DNA of 64,000 nucleotides from Nostoc sp. FACHB-280 (GCF_014697615.1 NZ_JACJSD010000033.1:1-64000); one strand, 5' to 3'. Positions 29,780 to 40,141 are shown, counted from the stretch's first letter. Notes: generated from the letters alone by a model not told the origin. Numbers and translations are program-made.

Positions 29780-32386
29780 TTATTTGCTGACAATTGTCCA
29801 AACACCATCCCAGGAATCTGGCGGTGGTGTTTTGTGATAATTTTGGGCGCGTTCTAAATGAATTTCTACGGCTTGGTCTTTGGGACGGAGGTGTTTTGCG
29901 GCGGTAAAACTAGCGATCGCTCCGACAAAATCCTTTGCTAAATAAGCAGCCCGGCCGTTATGATAATGAAACAAAAATTCTTGGGTATCAGCATCTAAAG
30001 GTGTATTGCGATCGCCAATTAACTCATAAATATTCACAGCTTGGTTTTTACCTTTAACCCGAATTTTATCTAACTCCCGCACCCAAATGCGATCGCTGCA
30101 AAGTTGGTAGGTAAATTCGCTCAAAATAATATCACAGCCATATTCTTTTGTGACGGCTTCTAAACGGGCGCTTAAGTTTACACTATCACCAATCACAGTG
30201 TAATCCATGCGTTTGTGAGAGCCAATATTACCAGAAACAACTTCCCCAGAACTGATCCCAATCCCGATGCGAATTTGGGGTTGTTCCTGAATAATTCGCC
30301 GTTGGTTAAATTCTTGCAGACGTTGGCGCATATCTAACGCTGATTGTACCGCCTGCCAAGCATGGTTTTCTGTGATTGGTAAAGGCGCACCAAACACAGC
30401 CATTAAAGCATCACCAATAAATTTATCTAAAGTACCTTCATAATTAAAAACTGCTTCCACCATTGTTTCAAAATACTGGTTCAACAGCGATACAACTTCG
30501 GCTGCGCCCAAATTTTCCGTCAAAGTGGTGTAGCCACGAATATCAGAAAATAAGACAGTCACATCCTTGCGTTCACCCACCATCAAAGCATCTTCACCCA
30601 AAGCCATGACTTGTTCGGCGACATGGGGAGTCAGGTAACGATACATTGTGGTTTTTAGGCGTTTTTCTTGGCTAATGTCTTCTAAAACCACCAAACCACC
30701 TCTCACTCCCCCTTCTGGGTTGGTTAGGGGATTCACAGTTAAATTAATACTGCGTTCTAACTGTGCTATTTGATTAGCGGGGATTAATTGGGATGGAGGA
30801 GTTAACAGTAAATTCCAAGGAATGAAAAAATCGGGGTTATTGCGATCGCGGACTGTTAAAATCAACTGGTGAGTTGTGCCAGTTTGCAAAGCTGAGTCTT
30901 GATTCTCACTATTTACTCGCCCGTCTAAAGTCAGTGCTTGATATAGCCCCACCATTAAACTTTGTTCTGGAACATAATGTCTAGCGCCCGATGTCAAACT
31001 GTCTTCTAAGCGCATTTGCAAATTTTCAATTGGTACTACTTCCCAAACAAAGCGACCGATTAAATTTTGCTCCCATAATAATTTATTGCTTTTGTTATTA
31101 ACCTCCCCTAAAGGACAACCTAATAACTCTAAAGCAGCATCATTAATGGTGACAATTCTTCCAATCATATCAGTCGAAATTACAGCATCAGATAGACTTT
31201 GCAAAATGTCTTTTTGATACTGTTTTTCTAGCAGGACATTTTCAAACAGTCGCGCATTTTCTAATGCTATGCCTGCTTGAATATTAAAAGCTCGCATAAA
31301 CTCTTCATCAGAGGCGCTAAAACTGCCTTTTTGTTTATTAATTAGCTGCGTTACACCAATTAATTCATTAGCTGAATTAAACACTGGCAAACATAAAATA
31401 TTCCGCGTTACATAGCCAGTTTTTCTATCTGTACTGGGGTCAAAACGTGGGTCTTTATAAGCATCAGGAATATTTAATGCGTCTCCTGTCGAGGCTACAT
31501 AACCAGCAATTCCCCGATTTGCCGGCATCCGAATTTCAAGAAAGTCTGTGGGCGATGCTGCGGCTGCGACTTTTGTCCAAAGTTCGCCCATTTCTTTGCG
31601 ATACAAAAACAGGGTACTCCGGTCTGCTTGCATCAAAATTCGCGCTTGTTCCATGACTATTTGCAAAGTTGCTTCTAAGTCTAAACTCTGCCCTAATGTT
31701 TGAGTCGCCCTTAATAATGCTGTTGCACCTCGTTGATTGCGGGCTGCTACATAAAAAGATTGACAAGTTTCTAAAATAATCCCAATAGAAGCAGCAAAAT
31801 CTCGGAATGATTCTTCATCTTCATGATTAAAAGGCACATCACCTTCTTTATTGGCCAGTTGCACAACAGCAACAGTTTGACTTTTACTACTAACAACAGG
31901 CATACATAAAATATTGCGAATTTTATAGCCCATTTGTTTTTCTAAATCTGGACTAAACAAAGGATGCGTTGCAGTTTCCGCAATGTTCAAATATTGGGCT
32001 GTACTCGCTACATGCCCAGGAATGCCAACATTAATTGGGGTTCTAATTTCTAAGAATTTTTGACTATTATCTTGGGGAACTTTTGACCAGAGTTGACCTT
32101 TATCATAGTCAACTAAAAAAATTGCTGTGTGTTCAGCTTGGAGAATTTGACCAATTTTTAAAGTAATGGCTTCTAGTACCTTCTCCAACATTGTTTCTAG
32201 AGCTTCATTATTAATTAATTCAATGGCTCTGAGAAATTGTTGGAACTCAGCCGTTATAAAATCAAGTAGACAGACAAATTCGTTAACAGAAAGGTCTTTG
32301 ACACGACGTAGTAAGGCGTGGGTGCGATTAACTTGTGTGAGTTCAGTTAATGTAGCCAAGACGCTACCAGGGTTGGGAAGAGTCAT
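29780..32386 (-). CDS. cyaB1: Adenylate cyclase, GAF-GAF-PAS-CHD type (CyaB1-like)
   Basis: 868 residues. Domains: N-terminal region 1-60, GAF-A about 60-215, GAF-B about 230-390, PAS about 395-480, linker, class III cyclase catalytic domain about 605-785, and a short TPR-like tail (about 800-860). In Anabaena CyaB1, GAF domains bind cAMP and stimulate the enzyme. Catalytic marks: FSDIRGYT (metal Asp), KFIGDALMAVFGAP (adenine-specifying Lys and second metal Asp) and YTVIGDSVNLSARLEA (Thr, Asn and Arg). Lys and Thr indicate ATP rather than GTP. It is soluble, transcribed alone, and preceded by TTTTAGA tandem repeats at 32391-32418. Confidence 0.93.
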   Translation of the reverse strand: MTLPNPGSVLATLTELTQVNRTHALLRRVKDLSVNEFVCLLDFITAEFQQFLRAIELINNEALETMLEKVLEAITLKIGQILQAEHTAIFLVDYDKGQLWSKVPQDNSQKFLEIRTPINVGIPGHVASTAQYLNIAETATHPLFSPDLEKQMGYKIRNILCMPVVSSKSQTVAVVQLANKEGDVPFNHEDEESFRDFAASIGIILETCQSFYVAARNQRGATALLRATQTLGQSLDLEATLQIVMEQARILMQADRSTLFLYRKEMGELWTKVAAAASPTDFLEIRMPANRGIAGYVASTGDALNIPDAYKDPRFDPSTDRKTGYVTRNILCLPVFNSANELIGVTQLINKQKGSFSASDEEFMRAFNIQAGIALENARLFENVLLEKQYQKDILQSLSDAVISTDMIGRIVTINDAALELLGCPLGEVNNKSNKLLWEQNLIGRFVWEVVPIENLQMRLEDSLTSGARHYVPEQSLMVGLYQALTLDGRVNSENQDSALQTGTTHQLILTVRDRNNPDFFIPWNLLLTPPSQLIPANQIAQLERSINLTVNPLTNPEGGVRGGLVVLEDISQEKRLKTTMYRYLTPHVAEQVMALGEDALMVGERKDVTVLFSDIRGYTTLTENLGAAEVVSLLNQYFETMVEAVFNYEGTLDKFIGDALMAVFGAPLPITENHAWQAVQSALDMRQRLQEFNQRRIIQEQPQIRIGIGISSGEVVSGNIGSHKRMDYTVIGDSVNLSARLEAVTKEYGCDIILSEFTYQLCSDRIWVRELDKIRVKGKNQAVNIYELIGDRNTPLDADTQEFLFHYHNGRAAYLAKDFVGAIASFTAAKHLRPKDQAVEIHLERAQNYHKTPPPDSWDGVWTIVSK

Positions 32387-32390
32387 GGAA

Positions 32391-32418
32391 TTTTAGATTT
32401 TAGATTTTAGATTTTAGA
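32391..32418. repeat. TTTTAGA x4 tandem repeat
   Basis: Four perfect TTTTAGA heptamers directly upstream of the adenylate cyclase start codon, ending in TTTAAAG. It may affect transcription or translation of the cyclase gene by length change. Confidence 0.85.
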
Positions 32419-32503
32419 TTTAAAGCTGAGATTGTGCTTTTATCTATCGTTAATCGTTCCGAAAATTGTGGAGCAGCAATGCCCCACAATTCCCATCCTT
32501 AAT

Positions 32504-33640
32504 TTAAACTGCTGCTGTTGGCTGTTTGACTGAGACTATTTTGTGATAGTAATCTTGCAACTGGCGTGTGGCTGCTGCCCACCCCCATTTTTCTGCTTCT
32601 TTACGAGCATTTTGACGAATGATATCTCGTTCTTGCTGATTTTCCAAGAGGCGAATTGTCGCAGAAATCGCATCTTGAATGTCTGCTTTGGGGTTAAAAA
32701 GATATCCATTCACACCATCTGTAACAATATCAGGGATGCCGCCAGAACGGGCAGCCACCACCGGACAACCAGCGGCCATTGCTTCTAATAAGACTAACCC
32801 CAAAGTTTCTGTGCGGGAAGGGAAAATAAAAGCATCAGCACTCGCAAAAGCAGAACCTAACTCACGTCCCATGAGATAACCAACAAAATGGGTGTTGGTT
32901 CCAGCAAAGTGTTTTTCTAGGGCTTGGCGATGGGGGCCATCTCCCACTAAAGCTAATCGCGCTTGGGGAATTGCTTCTAAGATTGGTTTAATGCGTTCAA
33001 TTTCTTTTTCGGCAGATAAGCGACCAACATACAACAATAAGGGACTTTCGGGATGGTTTTGGGAAAGGTGCGATCGCATCTCTAAACTGGCTAAATTAGG
33101 ATGAAATAATTCTGTATCTACGCCCCTCTGCCACAAGTCTACTCTTTCAATGCCATGTGATGACAATTCCTCCATCATGGCTGTCGAGGTACAAAGATTC
33201 AACAATGCTTGATTATGAGCGCCTTTGAGCAATTCCCACAACAAGCCTTCTAACATTCCTAAGCCGTAATGCTGGAGATATTGCGGTAAATGGGTATGGT
33301 AAGAAGCGACTAAGGGTATTTTTAAAACTTTGCTATAAAAAATGCCTGATAATCCTAACACAGCAGGGTTTACAACGTGAATCACATCTGGCTGGAATTC
33401 TTCTAAAGCATAACCAATGGCTGGGCGGGGTAGTGCCATTTTTAACTCTGGGTACAGAGGCAAAGGAAAGCCACTAACGCCGTAAACTTTCGCTCCTTTA
33501 TGTTCCGTGATTCCACCCTCTGGGGCAATCACTAAAACTTGATTTCCATCACGCTGTAGATGGTCAACTGTATGGCGTAGACGTGTAACTATGCCATCTA
33601 CTTTCGGCAAAAAGGTTTCGGTGAATAGGGCTATTCTCAT
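32504..33640 (-). CDS. sqdX: Sulfoquinovosyltransferase SqdX
   Basis: Transfers sulfoquinovose from UDP-sulfoquinovose to diacylglycerol to make the thylakoid lipid SQDG. 378 residues of the GT4 family. The N-terminus MRIALFTETFLPKVDGIVTRLRH (in two overlapping parts) and HVVNPAVLGLSGIFY, SYHTHLPQYLQHYGL and the C-terminal donor-site FPSRTETLGLVLLEAMAAGCPVVA are near-identical in style to known SqdX. It is on the same strand as sqdB but 2.5 kb downstream of it, the space being filled by unrelated genes. Confidence 0.93.
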   Translation of the reverse strand: MRIALFTETFLPKVDGIVTRLRHTVDHLQRDGNQVLVIAPEGGITEHKGAKVYGVSGFPLPLYPELKMALPRPAIGYALEEFQPDVIHVVNPAVLGLSGIFYSKVLKIPLVASYHTHLPQYLQHYGLGMLEGLLWELLKGAHNQALLNLCTSTAMMEELSSHGIERVDLWQRGVDTELFHPNLASLEMRSHLSQNHPESPLLLYVGRLSAEKEIERIKPILEAIPQARLALVGDGPHRQALEKHFAGTNTHFVGYLMGRELGSAFASADAFIFPSRTETLGLVLLEAMAAGCPVVAARSGGIPDIVTDGVNGYLFNPKADIQDAISATIRLLENQQERDIIRQNARKEAEKWGWAAATRQLQDYYHKIVSVKQPTAAV

Positions 33641-33647
33641 ACAAAAA

Positions 33648-33851
33648 TTATTCAGTCCACGCAGGTAATCTCAACTGCTGTTGAATTTCAGGTTCTACAA
33701 CAGAGTAAACTGTTTCTCGTAGCGGAATCAATTGTGTATGGTGAGAAATATTGAGTGCTGCGTAATGGCGTAGCAACTTTTGGGTTTTGTCTGGGAAGCC
33801 AACTAGAAGATTAGGCGATCGCGCTTCTTGCCTAAAGAAACCAAAATACAA
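33648..33851 (-). CDS. Doubtful 67-codon ORF between unknown gene and sqdX
   Basis: It overlaps the end of the 194-residue gene by 20 bases and stops eight bases before sqdX starts. The translation (LRHYAALNISHHTQLIPLRE, ending LRLPAWTE) looks protein-like but matches nothing I know. It could be a small gene, or the cut-off 3' part of a lost gene. A partner role for sqdX is only positional. Confidence 0.35.
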   Translation of the reverse strand: MYFGFFRQEARSPNLLVGFPDKTQKLLRHYAALNISHHTQLIPLRETVYSVVEPEIQQQLRLPAWTE

Positions 33852-34416
33852 TTCTTACCTTGTCTGGATCGCCTAACTTTGTCAATTCTTCGATGAAATC
33901 TTCTAAACAAGTTTCGTAATCCAGGTTTACAAATTCTCGGCAACTACTTCTCCATGACACCCACACGGTGTCAGGTTGTTGCCTGTGGTAAATAGATGCC
34001 CCTGGTGGAAAGGTTTCCGGGAATGGACAATGCTCATCGAAAAGAGAGGCATAGGTTTTATTGACACAGGCTCGATACGTTACATTCTTATCATCCCAAC
34101 CATAATCGACGATTTCTCTGAGCAGCAACCAAGAGCGTGCAAATCCTGTACCATACTTATCAAAATAAGTTTTGTAGAAAACATTCATGTCATCGGGAAA
34201 ATTTCGTGGCTTTGCAATAGGTTCTGCTATACCTATGACGCTTCCGTGATAAACACCTCCAAGCATTACAAACAATCGATATGGGGTACAGCGAAGATCA
34301 ACTGGATCGATAGGAACTTTTTTGCCCCTCGAATATTGAGTAGCAGCAGGTTCGGGTATTGGTTCCCACTCATTGTTCCTCCGAATCTCAGCGTAGATAT
34401 ATATGTCTACTCCCAT
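33832..34416 (-). CDS. Hypothetical protein of phage/mobile type
   Basis: 194 residues starting MGVDIYIYAEIRRNNEWEPI. Proteins beginning MGVDIYVY or MGLDIY with an aromatic-rich body are found in phages and plasmids, and some cyanobacterial genomes; the function is not known. It has conserved-looking Cys (at least four), Trp and Tyr, no membrane helix and no signal peptide. It lies inside the stretch separating sqdB from sqdX, with the VapBC-like pair next to it, so it is likely accessory DNA. Confidence 0.55.
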   Translation of the reverse strand: MGVDIYIYAEIRRNNEWEPIPEPAATQYSRGKKVPIDPVDLRCTPYRLFVMLGGVYHGSVIGIAEPIAKPRNFPDDMNVFYKTYFDKYGTGFARSWLLLREIVDYGWDDKNVTYRACVNKTYASLFDEHCPFPETFPPGASIYHRQQPDTVWVSWRSSCREFVNLDYETCLEDFIEELTKLGDPDKVRIVFWFL

Positions 34417-34594
34417 ACCTTTAAGCTTGAAACTACTATTTTCACCAAGAACTCAGCCGCATAACTACTTATTATACGAAAATTTCCTGTATAATCTTTT
34501 TCTCAATCCTAATATACCAAGCATTAAAACTACCTTCTGTCTCAATATACGGAAACTTCTTTTTTAGCTGTCGTGTATACTGCGTCAGACTTCG

Positions 34595-34984
34595 CTACCA
34601 GTGTTCTAATATAATTCCATCTACGTAATCAAAATCAGTGTCGTCTGTCACCAACACCCAATTATGTTCTAAGCACTGAGCAGCAATCCATACATCATTC
34701 ATCGGGATTGGTCGCCCCTTACGTTTCAATGCCAACCGGATTCGGGCATAGACAACTGCTGTTTCTCTATCTAATGGCACAACTACACAAACCGATATAA
34801 ACTCCAAATAGCGAGGTAAATTTTGTAATGGGCGTGTAGAATTTTCTGCACCAAACAATAATTCTCCAACAACAATCGTTGGTAAAATTATTTCTGGTAA
34901 AGTTAATACTCTCTCGGTAATCGTTACATCTCCATTCAGAAAACGAACCGCAACAGAGGTATCTAGCGCAATCTCACCACTCAT
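34595..34984 (-). CDS. PIN-domain toxin, VapC family
   Basis: 129-residue PIN nuclease. Acidic residues at the active site are visible: Asp8 in IALDTSV, Glu41 in VVGELLFG, Asp97 in PMNDVWIAA and Asp114/Asp117 in VTDDTDFD. VapC toxins cleave tRNA or rRNA and are held inactive by their antitoxin. The length matches the family. Its start overlaps the end of the antitoxin gene by 11 bases, a typical toxin-antitoxin arrangement. It is located between sqdB and sqdX. Confidence 0.88.
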   Translation of the reverse strand: MSGEIALDTSVAVRFLNGDVTITERVLTLPEIILPTIVVGELLFGAENSTRPLQNLPRYLEFISVCVVVPLDRETAVVYARIRLALKRKGRPIPMNDVWIAAQCLEHNWVLVTDDTDFDYVDGIILEHW

Positions 34985-35183
34985 TCAAATCTACCCGACG
35001 GCACTCTGTTGCAATTGTGTGCTGTAGTTCTTGCGCCTCTGAATCGCTTAAAATTCCTGCAAACTTTGCCAGAGGATGATTTTTACGTATAGCTTTAACC
35101 CTGTGTAAAAAGTCCAGCACTGTTTGTACTATGTCATCGGGAGCCTGTTCGAGTTCTTGAATCAATTGCTCACGAATTTTCAT
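34974..35183 (-). CDS. Antitoxin of a VapBC-like pair
   Basis: 69 residues, mostly helical: MKIREQLIQELEQAPDDIV, then TVLDFLHRV, then a C-terminal acidic region that would wrap the toxin. It resembles DUF2281/AbrB-lacking antitoxins that accompany PIN toxins in cyanobacteria. It precedes the PIN gene on the same strand and overlaps it by 11 bases. No canonical DNA-binding domain is obvious, so the regulation of the pair is uncertain. Confidence 0.75.
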   Translation of the reverse strand: MKIREQLIQELEQAPDDIVQTVLDFLHRVKAIRKNHPLAKFAGILSDSEAQELQHTIATECRRVDLNEW

Positions 35184-35327
35184 ATCGTGGGTTTCCTAGC
35201 AAAGTGAGTATATTTAGCTCCAGTATATCCAAACACTAACTTTGCTGCTTGGTGGATATCCCAGAATTTTGGTGATTGAGACATTCCAGCGATCGCCTTC
35301 TCATCAAATTGGCAATTCTTTCTCTCG

Positions 35328-35969
35328 TTGGTGAGAATAATTTTGGAGGTAATCATTGCAAGAGGTCTGATTGTGGTCTTTGCTCATTCCAGTACCCCAG
35401 ATATAGTCAAAACTCGCCTCACATTAGACGAGTATCGGGCAATGGAAGAAACCCATCCAGAACGCCATGAATACCGCAATGGAGAGATTATTACAATGTC
35501 GGGAGGTTCGGAAGCCCACAGTGCGATCGCCAGCAACTTATTAATTTACTTGGGATTTTTGCTGAGAGACAGCGATTTCCGTTTGTACAACAGTGACTTG
35601 CGCGTTTGGATTCCTGAATATCAGTGTGGTACTTATACTGATTTGATGATTGTTCATGGTCAACCAGAATTTAATGAAAATCGCAATGATGAAATTCTCA
35701 ATCCTTTACTGATTGTCGAAGTTCTATCGCCATCCACTGAGGCTTACGATCGCGGTGAAAAGTTCCGCAAATATCGCTCTTTGTCCAGCTTTTGTGAATA
35801 TCTGCTGGTGAGCCAAACTGAACCTTACATTGAACACTATCACAACCTTGATCGTCAAAGTAGCGATCGCTGGCAATGGCAAGTTTACTCTCGCCTTGAA
35901 CAGACAATCTTTTTCCACTTAAATGTAGAAATTCCCCTAACTGAAATCTATCGTCGTATTAATTTTTGA
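35328..35969 (+). CDS. Uma2 family putative endonuclease, second copy
   Basis: 213 codons from the first in-frame ATG, but the segment up to about residue 28 is unlike Uma2 N-termini; a GTG near 35371 (VVFAHSSTPDIVKTRLTLDEY) is a better start. The family marks are TRLTLDEYRAMEE, HEYRNGEIITMSGGSEAHSAIASNL, DLRVWIPEY and LIVEVLSPSTEAYDRGEKFRKYR (split over two motifs). The latter carries the nuclease-like Glu and Lys residues. It faces away from the antitoxin gene on the opposite strand and its 3' end overlaps the DUF4291 fragment by 11 bases. Confidence 0.88.
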   Translation: MVRIILEVIIARGLIVVFAHSSTPDIVKTRLTLDEYRAMEETHPERHEYRNGEIITMSGGSEAHSAIASNLLIYLGFLLRDSDFRLYNSDLRVWIPEYQCGTYTDLMIVHGQPEFNENRNDEILNPLLIVEVLSPSTEAYDRGEKFRKYRSLSSFCEYLLVSQTEPYIEHYHNLDRQSSDRWQWQVYSRLEQTIFFHLNVEIPLTEIYRRINF

Positions 35970-36093
35970 ACATTTCTGGACGATAGGCTTGATAAACTAC
36001 AACTGTCTGGTCGTCATACTGCGCTAGTATATGACGACCAGTTTGAGGCCAGCGAGTGATTTGATTGAGATAAGATTCTGTCACCAGCCTCAT
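35959..36093 (-). pseudogene. Truncated DUF4291 protein gene (N-terminal remnant)
   Basis: A 44-codon frame on the minus strand starting MRLVTESYLNQITRWPQTGR, then HILAQYDDQTVVVYQAYRPEMF and a stop. It matches the N-terminus of DUF4291 proteins (about 190-200 residues), which open with a similar VTE-x-Y-x-x-Q-x-x-x-WPxxGRHILAQYDD pattern. The rest is missing, so the gene is a remnant cut off at the Uma2 3' end. The assignment is from memory of the family. Confidence 0.6.
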
Positions 36094-36104
36094 ACAGTTT
36101 TCAC

Positions 36105-37271
<1,167 letters not shown>

Positions 37272-37328
37272 TTACTCGCTGATAGCTAAATCTATCAGGT
37301 TTCTGTACCCCCTCAACCATCAAAAGTA

Positions 37329-37400
37329 GTGATTAGTGATGAGTCATTAGTCATTCGTCATTGGTCATCTGTCAAAAGGCATAAGATTTCATACTTCACA
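37329..37400. repeat. Degenerate heptamers (TTAGTCATT, CTTCACA)
   Basis: TCATTAGTCATTCGTCATTGG-type and then ACTTCACACTTCACACTTCA-type heptamers fill the gap between sqdB and the lipoprotein gene. Confidence 0.55.
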
Positions 37401-37409
37401 CTTCACACT

Positions 37410-37916
37410 TCATACTTTTACCCGATATTGCTGGGCTATGTAATAAAACAACGGGTAATAATTGGAAAACTCTTGGCTGGGGCTTTTTCCCTGCCAGTAA
37501 TAAGTAACTTTACCTTGAGTTAAGGTCAATTTCATCGAACCCTCTTGCTGACCAACTTCTACTAACAAAACCCCGGATACTCCTTGTGTGGTCTGAAAGT
37601 TAGGCTGGATGGCATTTTTGGTTTCTTGTGAGAGATTGCTTGCCCAACCTCTAATTTCCACCTTTTGACTGCGTGGTGAAACGAAGACAACACCATCATC
37701 GTTATCGGGAGTTGCTAACACAGTCCAATTGCTGGGATATGGAAATTCAAAGTTATAACGGGAATTTTTATAAGTCTGCCATTGCGTTTCAGAAACCTTA
37801 AAAGGTTGGCTGCATCCTGATAACAGCAACGATAAAGCGATCGCACTCGCCACAGTTTGATATCTTGTATAAATATTTCTCCAATTACTGCCAGTTTTCA
37901 CTGAAAAAATAAACAT
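37410..37916 (-). CDS. Predicted lipoprotein, PsbP-like
   Basis: 168 residues. The N-terminal region has a hydrophobic stretch ending LSLLLSGCS, a lipobox with Cys at about residue 35, so it should be a lipoprotein of the periplasm or thylakoid lumen. The body (YNFEFPYPSNWTVLA, then GVVFVSPR, then a late YYPLFYYIAQQYRVK) resembles the beta-sandwich of PsbP-family proteins. No catalytic residues are apparent. It lies upstream of sqdB on the same strand and might be co-transcribed with it. The PsbP link is tentative. Confidence 0.65.
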   Translation of the reverse strand: MFIFSVKTGSNWRNIYTRYQTVASAIALSLLLSGCSQPFKVSETQWQTYKNSRYNFEFPYPSNWTVLATPDNDDGVVFVSPRSQKVEIRGWASNLSQETKNAIQPNFQTTQGVSGVLLVEVGQQEGSMKLTLTQGKVTYYWQGKSPSQEFSNYYPLFYYIAQQYRVKV

Positions 37917-38186
37917 AATAATATATATTTTTCCATATCACTGAGTTTGTACAAGTCTTGAAATTATTTAGTTTTATCGAGATTATTCCAGCTTTTATCT
38001 AATATTTGACTGTTATTTAAGCTAATTTTAGCTTTGTTCTAAATATAACTTAGCTTACCTTAACAGGCATAAAACAATGTAAATAAATGTAACGAAATTG
38101 CCGTCAAAACGTTTTACCAGCTTGACAAGTAATCAAGGAGCCGATAACGTGATATACATACCCGGGTAAGACCGCCAAAGAGTTAT
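37917..38186. other. Intergenic region between divergent genes
   Basis: About 270 bases without a gene. It must contain the promoter of the RHH gene and of the lipoprotein gene. No site stood out. Confidence 0.4.
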
Positions 38187-38540
38187 ATGCAAACGCAAAC
38201 TAAGCAAAAGGTTACTTTTTATATATCGCCGGAACTGCACAAAAGGTTGAAGATCCGTTCAGCAATTGATTCTGAGCCAATGTCAGAGCTTGCCGAACGC
38301 GCTCTCTACTTTTACTTGGCGAATTCAGAATTAGTAGAAGAATTAGAAGCTTCTGCTTATGGGAGGACTCACAGAGTTTATTCCTGTCCGGCTTGCGAAA
38401 GTTCACTTGCGTTACGTGATGGGGAATTAGTTGCTTTAGGTCATCAGCCTGGATTGATTGGTCAAGAGCCTATTTCCATTGATGAAATCGAAGAAGTGCC
38501 AACCCATCCCAAGAGTGAAGAAGAGTTAGTCCCTTGCTAG
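38187..38540 (+). CDS. Ribbon-helix-helix-like protein
   Basis: 117 residues. Residues 5-50 (VTFYISPELHKRLKIRSAIDS, then ELAERALYFYLANSE) look like a CopG/ribbon-helix-helix unit. A second part contains CPACESSLALRDGELVALG with a CxxC pair, which could bind zinc. The C-terminal tail is acidic. Genes of this kind often lie next to ycf46 in cyanobacteria, so it may be a regulator of the downstream ATPase; that is inference. The ATG at 38187 follows AAAGAG at 38177-38182, a plausible weak Shine-Dalgarno. Confidence 0.7.
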   Translation: MQTQTKQKVTFYISPELHKRLKIRSAIDSEPMSELAERALYFYLANSELVEELEASAYGRTHRVYSCPACESSLALRDGELVALGHQPGLIGQEPISIDEIEEVPTHPKSEEELVPC

Positions 38541-38626
38541 ATAAGAATTATGAGTAAGTGATTCATAATTCAATCATCGTTACAAGTCTGTTCTTTACAG
38601 TATTAGGTCTCAAGTAGGTCGATTGT

Positions 38627-40141
38627 ATGAAAGAAGAGCTCAACATCTTAATTCAAGCTCAATACCCTCTAATCTACCTTGTGACCTCCGAGGAAGAGCG
38701 AGCAGAGCAATCAATTTCCACAATCGCTCAAGTGTTAAAGCCCCAACGCCGAGTTTATGTCTGGACAGTAACTCATGGCATCGTGGAATATGGTCAACCC
38801 CGGACTGGAAGCCAACACAACACAGTTTCCCCAGAGGCGGCAATTGATTGGATAATTCGGCAAAAAGAGCCTGGTATATTTATTCTTAAAGATTTACACC
38901 CATTTATTGATGCGCCTGCAACAACAAGATCGTTGCGAGATGCGATCGCTAGTTTTAAAGGGCAACAAAAAAATATTATTTTAATGTCGCCGATGCACCA
39001 AGTCCCCATAGAATTGGAAAAGGAAGTAGTAGTATTAGACTTCCAACTTCCAGATATGGCGGAGTTGAATAAAGTTTTAACTTCCCATTTAGATCACCAT
39101 CGTGGGCGACGGTTGACAACAGAAGCACGCGAAAAACTCCTCAGAGCCGCTTTAGGTTTAACCAAAGATGAATCTGAAAAAGTATATCGCAAAGCCCAAG
39201 TCACCACCGGACGACTAACTGAAGACGAAGTTGATATAGTTTTATCAGAGAAAAAGCAACTAATTCGGCGCAATGGCATCTTAGAATATATCGAAGAAGA
39301 TGAAACCATTGATGCAGTAGGTGGCTTAGAAGAATTAAAGAAATGGCTAAAGCAACGCTCAAATGCTTTTACCGAAAGAGCAAGAGAGTATGGTTTGCCC
39401 CAACCCAAAGGGATGCTAATTTTAGGAGTACCTGGTTGTGGTAAATCATTGATAGCCAAGACAACATCCCGGCTTTGGGGTTTACCGTTGTTGCGCCTGG
39501 ATATGGGACGTGTATACGACGGCTCAATGGTGGGACGAAGTGAGGCAAATCTGCGTAACGCCCTCAAAACAGCAGAATCTATCTCTCCAGCGATTCTGTT
39601 TATTGACGAGTTAGACAAATCCTTTGCTGGTAGTGCTGGTTCTGGTGACTCTGATGGTGGCACATCAAGCAGGATATTTGGGTCTTTCCTCACATGGATG
39701 CAAGAGAAAAAATCTCCAGTGTTTGTCATGGCTACAGCCAACCGAGTCGAACGCTTACCTGGGGAATTCTTGAGGAAAGGTCGATTTGATGAGATTTTCT
39801 TTGTGGATCTGCCTACACCAGAAGAACGGAGTGATATCTTCAATATTCACCTAAGCAAGCGCCGTCGTGAAGACATCTCCCGCTTTGATTTAGAGCAACT
39901 AGCCAAGATGTCGGATGGCTTTTCTGGGGCAGAAATTGAACAAGCGATAGTTGCGGCAATGTATGAAGCTTTTGCCCAAGATCGTGAGTTCACCCAACTA
40001 GATATTATTGCGGCACTGAAAGCAACCTTGCCACTGTCTCGCACGATGCAAGAACAGGTAACAGCCCTCAGAGACTGGGCTAGACAGCGAGCAAGACCAG
40101 CCGCATCCTCCGTTGCTGAATATCAGCGAATGGAGTTCTAA
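38627..40141 (+). CDS. ycf46: AAA ATPase, Ycf46 family
   Basis: 504 residues. The N-terminal domain (1-200) is family-specific; the AAA domain covers about 245-440. Walker A ILGVPGCGKSLIAKT near 264, Walker B AILFIDELDKSFAG near 323, and the second region of homology with RKGRFDEIFFVDLP near 383 (arginine finger region) are all intact. C-terminal LEQLAKMSDGFSGAEIEQAIV is the lid. It is a homologue of plastid ycf46 and Synechocystis slr0374, tied to stress and photosynthesis growth but of unknown client. It is followed by ycf35-like gene on the same strand. Confidence 0.93.
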   Translation: MKEELNILIQAQYPLIYLVTSEEERAEQSISTIAQVLKPQRRVYVWTVTHGIVEYGQPRTGSQHNTVSPEAAIDWIIRQKEPGIFILKDLHPFIDAPATTRSLRDAIASFKGQQKNIILMSPMHQVPIELEKEVVVLDFQLPDMAELNKVLTSHLDHHRGRRLTTEAREKLLRAALGLTKDESEKVYRKAQVTTGRLTEDEVDIVLSEKKQLIRRNGILEYIEEDETIDAVGGLEELKKWLKQRSNAFTERAREYGLPQPKGMLILGVPGCGKSLIAKTTSRLWGLPLLRLDMGRVYDGSMVGRSEANLRNALKTAESISPAILFIDELDKSFAGSAGSGDSDGGTSSRIFGSFLTWMQEKKSPVFVMATANRVERLPGEFLRKGRFDEIFFVDLPTPEERSDIFNIHLSKRRREDISRFDLEQLAKMSDGFSGAEIEQAIVAAMYEAFAQDREFTQLDIIAALKATLPLSRTMQEQVTALRDWARQRARPAASSVAEYQRMEF

